Positions 57,809 to 64,000 of a DNA stretch of 64,000 nt are shown here, piece by piece (positions within the stretch are counted from its first letter, which is position 1; every line of letters starts with the position of its first letter). The stretch spans positions 389,004 to 453,003 of the forward strand of contig CAWEWH010000001.1 of the NCBI GenBank assembly GCA_963812775.1, read 5' to 3'. Source of the stretch: CAWEWH01 sp963812775. GTDB lineage: Bacteria; Pseudomonadota; Alphaproteobacteria; Rhizobiales; Beijerinckiaceae. The position numbers were made by a program, and so were the translations under genes. The notes beneath the pieces were generated by a model, which saw nothing but the letters and a program-made list of their open reading frames with translations, searched no databases and was not told the DNA's origin.

Positions 57809-58555
57809 CTACGCCTTCGCTGCCGCCGGGCTCTTGTGCTGCATCAAGCTTGGCGTCTTCCGTGTGAAGAGAAAGTCGCCCTGCGTATCGCCAAACTGGT
57901 CGGTGAACGAATTGTTGTAGATACCCCTGAGCACGAAACCCCATTGCGACAGAAAGACGACGATGTCGGTAATGAGGGGCTGCCCGTCATAGAGCTCAAC
58001 GAACGATCCTTCGAGGTAGATGTACTCGATTTGGTTCAGAAGCTCGCCGCATCCGCGCAGAACATCCAGCTCGCCTCCCTGCACGTCGATTTTCATAAGA
58101 CAACGTCCATCCAAATCAGCCTTGGTGAGGACATTGTCGAGCCGGCGGACTTTGACATCGACACGGGACGCTTGCTTGACGCCGTAGGCCTCGAACTGCG
58201 CGCGACCCGGAACCAACAGCGACGAGGAATCAGGCTTGTTGGTCACGTGGAACTCGGACTGGCGCTCGGTCGCTCCCAGCGCGAATTGGTACACGTTCGC
58301 GCTGGCCGGCAGCACCCGCCGACATCGCTCGGCTGCGTCGGCAAGGGGTTCGAAGGCGAATATCCGTATGTCGCCGAACAGCTCCTGGCAAAGGACCGAG
58401 AACTGTCCGTAGCAGGCGCCGACATCGATGCACGATCGAACGTTCAAGCCCGCCAAAGCCTGCAGATGCTCCATGCCAGGCGGTGTCCCCTTCGCCAGCG
58501 CGAGGGCCAGCTGAGGCCTGGACAGTATCCTGAGGAGCTTCTCAAACTTGTTCAT
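57809..58555 (-). CDS. FkbM-family methyltransferase
   Basis: The 248-aa SAM enzyme has motif I SCIDVGACYGQFSVLCQELF, RIFAFEPLA and the FkbM signature CLMKIDVQGGELDVLRG. It lacks the N-terminal extension of the other FkbM protein at 24961. O-methylation of a sugar is the usual role in EPS loci. It sits between a deacetylase (3 bases) and a GT2 gene (34 bases), all on the minus strand. Confidence 0.9.
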   Translation of the reverse strand: MNKFEKLLRILSRPQLALALAKGTPPGMEHLQALAGLNVRSCIDVGACYGQFSVLCQELFGDIRIFAFEPLADAAERCRRVLPASANVYQFALGATERQSEFHVTNKPDSSSLLVPGRAQFEAYGVKQASRVDVKVRRLDNVLTKADLDGRCLMKIDVQGGELDVLRGCGELLNQIEYIYLEGSFVELYDGQPLITDIVVFLSQWGFVLRGIYNNSFTDQFGDTQGDFLFTRKTPSLMQHKSPAAAKA

Positions 58556-58589
58556 GCGCTACGCAAGGACCCCACACGGCCAAATCCTG

Positions 58590-59483
58590 CTAGATCGCCA
58601 AGCCGGTATGTAGCTTGATTATCTCGAGACGCTCTTCGTTACTGGTGCATCCCACGAGCTTACCCTCGAGCTCCATCAACTTCACCGCCACCAGCGTGCG
58701 ATACCAGTAACATTGGAGAAAATGGAAAAGATATCCCCTCGGCCCATCAAGGAACCCGAGCCGCACGACATATCTGTAGATGAAGAACAGGACCGGGGCC
58801 ACGCTTCCGCCAACGCCGTAGTAGAGCTTCTGCTTGAAATCTTTAGAAGCCTCCACCTTGCTGGTTCCGGCAGCGGCGGCCAAGCCGTAGCGCTGGTTCA
58901 GGACATCGACGGCTTCACGGCTGGCGTAGCCATTGTGCTTCGCCGTCCATTCGGAGAGGGACTTCTCATTGCGATGGAGCAGCATGCCGTTCAATCGGCG
59001 GGCCTCCCCGTTGGTCAGAACAATGTGTTCATCCATCCAACGATTCTCGACCTGCCCTGTCCCACGCCGCCACATTCTCAATATGTAGATCTTGCCACGG
59101 CCGCCAAAGCGGATCGGCTGCCCGAAGAAATGGTCCCTGTGCAGGAACATCAGGCCACATATCTGCGGCGGAAGAGTGGGAACGGTTTCGAGCAGATCGG
59201 TGCGAAGCGTGGCGTCCAACGCCTCGTCGGCGTCGGTTTTCATGATCCACTCAGTAGAATCGGGCACCTGCGAGATTGCCCATGCCATCTGATCTGAGTG
59301 GCTCTTGAATTCTCGCTGCACGACAGTCGCGCCAAGCTCTTTCGCAATCAGCACGGTCGCGTCGGAAGAGAAGGAATTTACAACGAGCACCTCTGCTACA
59401 ACGCCTTGCAGCGATCGTATGCACCTCTCGATGTGAATCTCTTCGTTGCGAGTGAGGATGATCGCGGTGCAATTGATCGCCAT
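58590..59483 (-). CDS. GT2 glycosyltransferase (WaaE/KdtX-like)
   Basis: The ~297-aa protein starts INCTAIILTRNEEIHIERCI and has EVLVVNSFSSDATVLIAKEL (DG-S-D-T region changed to NSFSSD), WIMKTDADEAL (metal-binding DAD) and GKIYILRMWRRGTG. This is the shape of WaaE/KdtX-type inverting enzymes adding sugars to lipid A core or EPS. The ATG at 59483 is preferred over GTG codons upstream; the GT4 stop overlaps this start region. Confidence 0.86.
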   Translation of the reverse strand: MAINCTAIILTRNEEIHIERCIRSLQGVVAEVLVVNSFSSDATVLIAKELGATVVQREFKSHSDQMAWAISQVPDSTEWIMKTDADEALDATLRTDLLETVPTLPPQICGLMFLHRDHFFGQPIRFGGRGKIYILRMWRRGTGQVENRWMDEHIVLTNGEARRLNGMLLHRNEKSLSEWTAKHNGYASREAVDVLNQRYGLAAAAGTSKVEASKDFKQKLYYGVGGSVAPVLFFIYRYVVRLGFLDGPRGYLFHFLQCYWYRTLVAVKLMELEGKLVGCTSNEERLEIIKLHTGLAI

Positions 59484-59494
59484 TAGGCTCACCA

Positions 59495-60745
59495 CTAGCT
59501 CGTGCGCTCGGCGACCCTGGTGGCTGCACCGGCCTTCTGCGATTGGCCCCGCCGGCGAGAGGCTAGTCTGAACACGTTCAGAAAATTTACGGCGATCTTT
59601 CCAATGTCGAACGCCTCCTCGGCATAGGCTCGGCCGGCAAGACCGGCCGCTCGCGCACGTTCGGAATTGTCGAGAAATGCCAGCACCCCGCCGACAAAGC
59701 CTTCAACGTCGGAAGGCGCTACAACGAGCCCCGATTTCGAGCTCGAGACCATCAAGGCAGAGCCATTGTTGAGAGGAACCGAGAGAACCTGGGGACGCCC
59801 TGCGCAGAGATAGGAGAGCACTTTGGATGGGACGGAGTATTTCGCCGCCGCCTCTTCAATGATGCTCACGAGCACGTCGGCGGAGCCAAGAACGTCGCTG
59901 TATTCCGAGGCCTTTTGAAATGGGAGAACCAGCACATTCAGCTTCTCGTCCGCGCTGCGGCTGGCGATATAGCTTGCCGCTGGCCCCTCGGAGACAACGA
60001 CGAGGCACCCGTTTCCCTCGCGGGTCAGCCGTCTTGCGAGCTGAAGCAGGGTGTCGGGATTGTGCTTGAATCCGAGCGTCCCCGTGTACAGAACGACCTT
60101 GCGGGCGCTAAGACCGTGACGCTCGCTCCATGGGTTGCGTTTCGGTCGCACCGATATGGTGTCGATGGCGCCCCAGTTCTCGATGACGTGAACACAATCC
60201 GGCCGGATATGCCAGGCGTCGAGCTGTTCTTTGAACGCGTTCGAAATGGCGACGATCGCGTCGCTCTTCGCCAAGAGCTTTCTCTCAAGCCGCCGATACC
60301 AGTAGCCGATCGCAGCACCCGCGACGAAATTTTTCTTCTTGAGAATTTCGGTTATCGCAACCGAATACAAATCCTGGAGCCAGAACACAAAGGAGACGCC
60401 CCTCTTGGCGCACCACTTCTGTAAGATGCTCTGAGCGTCGAGCGGATTGTTGCAACCCACGACGAGATCGGGGCCGAAAGCCTCGAGCCTTTGAATTGCG
60501 TTGCGGGCGTACTGCTTCTCAAATGAGCGCCGCTTGACAAGATTGTTCTTGGGAAACGGCTTCCCTAGCGTGATGGCGTCAACATCGAATGTCGGCGGGT
60601 CATCCGCCTTGCGGATGAGATCCCCCTTGGGCGTGATGAAGTCCGCGAAGTGGAGGTGCAGCACGACGTGGCCGAGGCGCGCAAGCTCGCGGCTGAGCTG
60701 CACCTGAAACGGGTGACCCGAGTAGTCGTTTACGACGATACGCAT
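59495..60745 (-). CDS. GT4 glycosyltransferase, WbuB-like
   Basis: The 416-aa GT-B protein begins MRIVVNDYSGHPFQVQLSRE and has FWLQDLYSVAI, DAIVAISNAFKEQLDAW, VVLYTGTLGFKHNPDTLLQL (the linker to the C-terminal domain) and AAAKYSVPSKVLSYLCAGRP, as in WbuB and related fucosyl/N-acetylfucosaminyl transferases. The donor is not known, although GDP-mannose and GDP-L-galactose are predicted in this locus. It is followed by the GT2 gene and lies 18 bases behind the epimerase gene. Confidence 0.88.
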   Translation of the reverse strand: MRIVVNDYSGHPFQVQLSRELARLGHVVLHLHFADFITPKGDLIRKADDPPTFDVDAITLGKPFPKNNLVKRRSFEKQYARNAIQRLEAFGPDLVVGCNNPLDAQSILQKWCAKRGVSFVFWLQDLYSVAITEILKKKNFVAGAAIGYWYRRLERKLLAKSDAIVAISNAFKEQLDAWHIRPDCVHVIENWGAIDTISVRPKRNPWSERHGLSARKVVLYTGTLGFKHNPDTLLQLARRLTREGNGCLVVVSEGPAASYIASRSADEKLNVLVLPFQKASEYSDVLGSADVLVSIIEEAAAKYSVPSKVLSYLCAGRPQVLSVPLNNGSALMVSSSKSGLVVAPSDVEGFVGGVLAFLDNSERARAAGLAGRAYAEEAFDIGKIAVNFLNVFRLASRRRGQSQKAGAATRVAERTS

Positions 60746-60763
60746 CGAAGCACCGACGGCCGA

Positions 60764-61754
60764 TCATGCCGCTTCTCGGACCCTCTGCTTCTCGACCTGG
60801 GCGCTGATCCAGGAATACGTGGCGCTAAGGCCTTCCCGCAGCCCAAGCGCAGGCGCCCAGCCGAGTCCTTTTTGAATCAAACGGTTATCGGAATTGCGGC
60901 CGCGGACGCCGACCGGTCCGTCGATATTCTTGATTTCGAATCCGCTTGCCGGCAATCTCGGCGATCAAGAGCGCCAAATCGTTGATCGCGATCATCTCTT
61001 CGGAGCCGATATTCACCGGACCGACGAAGTCGGACCGCATCTGCCGGATTGTCCCCTCCAGGCACTCGTCAACAAAGAGGAAGGACCGTGTTTGGAGCCC
61101 GTCGCCCCAAATCTCGACCACACCACCGTCGTCGGCCTCTGCCACCTTGCGGCACAGCGCGGCCGGCGCCTTCTCCTTGCCATTGTTCCAGGAGCCCTCG
61201 GGTCCAAAGATGTTGTGATAGCGCGCGACGCGGACCTGGATGCCGTAGTTGCGGGAATAGGCGAAGTACATCCGCTCGCTAAACAGCTTCTCCCACCCAT
61301 ACTCGCTGTCGGGATTTGCCGGGTAGGCGCTGTCCTCGGAACAGACCGGATTATCCGGATCGAGCTGGTTGTGTAGTGGGTAGATGCATGCCGACGACGA
61401 ATAGAACACACGCGCCACCGAGCCAAGTTTCTTCTCCCGGCAGGCGTCAAGCGTGTTGAGATTGATCGTGGCTGAGTTGTGCATCACGTCGGCGTCGTGC
61501 TCGCCGGTGAAAATGTACCCTGCCCCGCCCATGTCGGCAGCCAGCTGGTACAGCTCGTCGAAGTCACGGTCTATCGCTCCCTGGACGACCGCCGGGTCGC
61601 GAAGATCTCCAACGACGAAGTCGTGCGCGCGCGTTTCGCCGAATTCAGGGCGCTTCAGATCAACACCTCGCACCCAGAAGCCCTCTCGTCTCAGCCGGGT
61701 AACCAGATGACTACCGATGAAGCCGCCCGCTCCAAAAACCAGTGCCTTTCGCAT
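60764..61754 (-). pseudogene. GDP-mannose 3,5-epimerase-like protein, one frameshift
   Basis: The extended SDR enzyme (~330 aa) starts MRKALVFGAGGFIGSHLVTR. It follows plant GDP-mannose 3,5-epimerase closely: ELYQLAADMGGAGYIFTGEH, FYSSSACIYP (catalytic Ser and Cys), DSEYGWEKLFSERMYFAY (Tyr and Lys), VARYHNIFGPEGSWNNGKEK followed by APAALCRK, WGDGLQTRSFLFVDECLEG and, after a one-base break near 60948, DGPVGVRGRNSDNRLIQKGL. The product would be GDP-L-galactose or GDP-L-gulose, made from the GDP-mannose supplied by the manC-like gene at 28 kb. An in-frame extension upstream of 61754 is not protein-like. Confidence 0.88.
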
Positions 61755-61848
61755 CGTCCACTCCGAGAGTTTACACTTCCACCGGCAGAGCAGGCCGGCA
61801 TTCCAGGTTACGGTTTCGACGCCGTGGCGGTTAGCCGCCACGTTGCCG

Positions 61849-63207
61849 TCAGTTTGAATTCTGCTGCATCAGGAACCCGGGGTTGAACGACGGCGTCACC
61901 GTGATCTCCACCACGTCGCTCGGCCTCACCGGTGTCGAGTTGCTTCCCTCAATTTCAACTTGCTTGCCGTCGTCAGACCGAAAGATGATCACCCGAAACG
62001 AACCTCGGCTAACCGACATCGTGCTCGCCCGAGCTTGTCCGACGTAGCCAAACTTCTCTGTCGTGGTCGTCATTCGCGCGCGTGCTTTTTCTATAGTGAG
62101 CGCCGTTTCCTGAATATCGCGCAAGATTTCAGAGTTTCGAGTCGTTCCACTGCGTACGGCCTGTTGAAGCAACTCTTCGATGACACGATTGGCGTTTGCG
62201 ACCTGCGCGATGGTTGCGAACAGGCGGCTTTTCGAGGCGGCGATTGATCTTTGCTCGTCGAGGACCCGATTGGAGGGGGCGAGACCGCGTTCGTTCAGGC
62301 CCATGACCCTGGCCAGATCCGTCTCCTGCTGCTTAACCCCGTCCTCCTCGCCCTTCTGTTGTGCCTTCAAAGCTTCCAACTGTGCACGCGCCTGTTCAAG
62401 CGAGCGGTCGACATACCGCTTCTCGTTCTGCAACTCTGCCGCACGCTCAACCATCAGTTTTTGTTCGGACTGCGTGATCTCGCGATGGAGCGATGCGGGT
62501 ATCGGTGTCGACGAAAGGGAGCTGAAGTCAATTTCCTTTTCGTTGGCGAGCTCGGCCTTCAGTCTCCGCATGCGAGCCTGGTACCTGACAAGATCCATGC
62601 TGAGGCTGGCATGTTCGTTGGTCAGATCGGCGGCATCCATCAGGGGGTTGGCGCTGACCCGGACCCGGAGGACGTCGATGCCGCCCGCCAAAGCGAGCGC
62701 ATGACGCACCGTCATGCCTGGCTGGTAGGGATGCGAACCCGGCCTGGACACGTCGCCGCTGATGAAGAAGGGGCGGTACTGAACGATCTCGACGGTTACG
62801 TCGGGATTGGACACAACATCTTTCTCGCTCAACAAGTTGCGCAATTTCAGTTGCAGATCCCGCAGCGAGAGTTCAGCGACCGGAATGGTTCCCAAAAGGG
62901 GGAAGACAAGTGCCCCGTCCGGCCCGACAGTCGCCCGACGACGAAGATCCGGAGCGCCATAGACGCTAATTTCGACAACGTCGCCGGTATCGAGCGTATA
63001 CTCAGTGGCGAGCGCGCCCGATGCGAAGATGAGCATGGCGCAGGTCACAGCGACTATTTGAATTACCTGGCGCGACCAACCCCTCTCCGCCGCCGCTCCA
63101 TCGCGAACAAGCGCCAGACCCGTCGTGCAATCGTTACGCAACTGCAAGTTAGACATCACCATCGCCAGAGACTTCCAGCGCCGCAGCTGTGCGGCGAAAG
63201 TGCTCAT
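61849..63207 (-). CDS. Polysaccharide export protein (OPX, ExoF-like)
   Basis: The order is a signal or anchor segment (VIQIVAVTCAMLIFASGALA), a poly-export domain (EYTLDTGDVVEISVYGAPDL, VGPDGALVFPLLGTIPVAEL), a SLBB segment (PFFISGDVSRPGSHPYQPGM), then a long coiled coil (about residues 205-370) and a C-terminal strand region with RPSDVVEITV. This is the ExoF type of rhizobia, in which the coiled coil may span the periplasm and meet the BY-kinase. The start is uncertain: the fold needs only from about residue 45, and ATG codons at 63207 and 63162 are possible. Confidence 0.88.
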   Translation of the reverse strand: MSTFAAQLRRWKSLAMVMSNLQLRNDCTTGLALVRDGAAAERGWSRQVIQIVAVTCAMLIFASGALATEYTLDTGDVVEISVYGAPDLRRRATVGPDGALVFPLLGTIPVAELSLRDLQLKLRNLLSEKDVVSNPDVTVEIVQYRPFFISGDVSRPGSHPYQPGMTVRHALALAGGIDVLRVRVSANPLMDAADLTNEHASLSMDLVRYQARMRRLKAELANEKEIDFSSLSSTPIPASLHREITQSEQKLMVERAAELQNEKRYVDRSLEQARAQLEALKAQQKGEEDGVKQQETDLARVMGLNERGLAPSNRVLDEQRSIAASKSRLFATIAQVANANRVIEELLQQAVRSGTTRNSEILRDIQETALTIEKARARMTTTTEKFGYVGQARASTMSVSRGSFRVIIFRSDDGKQVEIEGSNSTPVRPSDVVEITVTPSFNPGFLMQQNSN

Positions 63208-63316
63208 CCGGGTGACGAGCTTGGGATCGTCGATGTGGACTTCCGTGGAGCGCAGGAACGTTCGTCCTCACCATGCGCAAATATCAGCTTCCCATCTTCA
63301 CCCGCCACTTATCCCT

Positions 63317-63340
63317 TTGAGGGAGTGGGCGACCCCTCAA
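63317..63340. promoter_or_regulatory. Inverted repeat before the export gene
   Basis: TTGAGGG (63317-63323) and CCCCTCAA (63333-63340) are inverted around 9 bases in the gap between the VanZ-like and export genes. It could be an end of the VanZ-like transcript or an operator for the export gene. No partner protein can be named. Confidence 0.35.
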
Positions 63341-63367
63341 GCAACGGAAGTGGTACGAAGCAGACCT

Positions 63368-63814
63368 TTAGGTCAGGTTCGGTTTTGGCGTGACCGAGCC
63401 GTTTCGATTGGCCGGCACTTGGCCCTTTCTGATCGGCAACACGTTTCTTAAGGCAACGAAGAGGGCATGTGCGACAAGCAGCCCCGCTAGTATCCCAGCG
63501 ATCCCAGCCAGGGCATCAATGACGCGTGCGGTTCGATCAACCGACCAGAGCTGTGCGATCTCGGCCGCGATGGCGACGATCGTAAGAGACAGCCCCAAGG
63601 CAAATGATGAAAGCACCTTCGGGACGAGCAAGATCGCCAAGGTCGCTGCCACGAACGTGTACGCAATGAAATGATCGAGCTGGCCTGTTCGAGTAAGGCG
63701 TGGGCGCCATGCGATGGGAAGAAAGGATGGCAGCACGAGGCCGCACACAACAAGTCCGATCGCGATCAGTGTGCACACTACGCGCGTGGAAAAAAAACGG
63801 CGATTTGCGATCAT
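63368..63814 (-). CDS. VanZ-like membrane protein
   Basis: The 148-aa protein has four hydrophobic segments and the VanZ-type features LDHFIAYTFVAATLAILLVP and AAEIAQLWSVDRTARVIDAL with the following AGIAGILAGLLVAH. VanZ-like proteins are common at the edge of rhizobial EPS loci, but their role is not known. It lies upstream of the ExoF-like gene on the same strand. The remaining 186 bases of the window hold no supported gene and probably an upstream promoter. Confidence 0.75.
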   Translation of the reverse strand: MIANRRFFSTRVVCTLIAIGLVVCGLVLPSFLPIAWRPRLTRTGQLDHFIAYTFVAATLAILLVPKVLSSFALGLSLTIVAIAAEIAQLWSVDRTARVIDALAGIAGILAGLLVAHALFVALRNVLPIRKGQVPANRNGSVTPKPNLT

Positions 63815-64000
63815 GATTGTCCGACCAGAAAAATTTTGAGCCGATGCCGCTGCTCAATGTCGATGCTTCTGCTCAAGAAGATCCCCCCTGCCGCGTGTCC
63901 TCTGCGGGTGCTGTACAGAAATCCGTTGGGCGCAGATACTCAACCAATTGCCGATCACCTCACCCCTTTTTGGTATTGCTGGGAAACGGCCTACCGCCAA

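Noticed and set aside
1..64000. CRISPR array or rRNA genes
   Set aside because: No regular 25-40-base repeats with spacers and no rRNA-like sequence were seen.

Overview
The window looks like chromosomal DNA of a GC-rich alphaproteobacterium, most likely Hyphomicrobiales (Bradyrhizobium/Xanthobacteraceae-like). This rests on the gene families (DUF1127, DUF5681, GcvA-type LysR, PF04392-type ABC substrate-binding protein, ExoF/ExoP-like export proteins, MupA/Atu3671-type monooxygenase) and on several intergenic palindromic repeats of the rhizobial kind. The genus cannot be fixed by reading alone.

Layout. 1-18 kb is ordinary housekeeping and accessory metabolism: the end of an FAD monooxygenase, an aldo/keto reductase, an exported msrB-msrA pair, a membrane ClpP-like protein, a GNAT enzyme, regulators (LysR, MarR), a potassium channel, a glyoxalase-fold protein, a 3-hydroxyisobutyrate dehydrogenase-like enzyme, two luciferase-like (LLM) oxidoreductases and a radical SAM protein. 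It ends at a tRNA-Leu(TAA). 18-24.2 kb, directly after the tRNA, is a phage/ICE-like remnant: a 22-bp-period iteron-like array, a ParB-methyltransferase fusion, a DUF5681 protein, an XRE repressor with a perfect dyad operator, a PD-(D/E)XK exonuclease coupled to an ERF annealing protein, and an HNH nuclease. No integrase was seen.

25-64 kb is a large exopolysaccharide (EPS) locus of the Wzx/Wzy type. It has a WcaJ-like initiating transferase, ManC/AlgA-type GDP-mannose synthesis, GDP-mannose 3,5-epimerase (predicting an L-galactose-type sugar), several GT2 and GT4 glycosyltransferases, two FkbM methyltransferases, a ChbG-like deacetylase, a Wzy-like polymerase/ligase, a Wzx-like flippase, a short Wzc/ExoP-like BY-kinase, an ExoF-like export protein, a VanZ-like protein, an exported beta-helix protein and a LuxR-type regulator. 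Two subsystems sit inside it. The first (31.8-38.5 kb) is a tightly overlapping seven-gene operon that reads as a lipid-linked sugar decoration system: membrane GT, GtrB/ArnC-like GT2, three sugar-modifying enzymes, SMR-type flippase candidate, second GT2. The second (38.6-49.5 kb) is a two-gene NRPS-PKS assembly line: formyltransferase, half condensation domain, adenylation domain with an inserted luciferase-like monooxygenase, carrier protein, then KS-AT-KR-DH-ACP-TE. A Sfp-type phosphopantetheinyl transferase lies at 29.5 kb. The presence of both inside an EPS locus is the most interesting point of the window.

Caution: at least ten otherwise intact genes carry single-base frameshifts (aldo/keto reductase, nuclease, ABC binding protein, ManC, GT2, PKS, NRPS, BY-kinase, GT4, epimerase). 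Such a density across unrelated genes points to sequencing or assembly indels more than to real decay. For these genes whole-gene coordinates are given and the break positions are stated.
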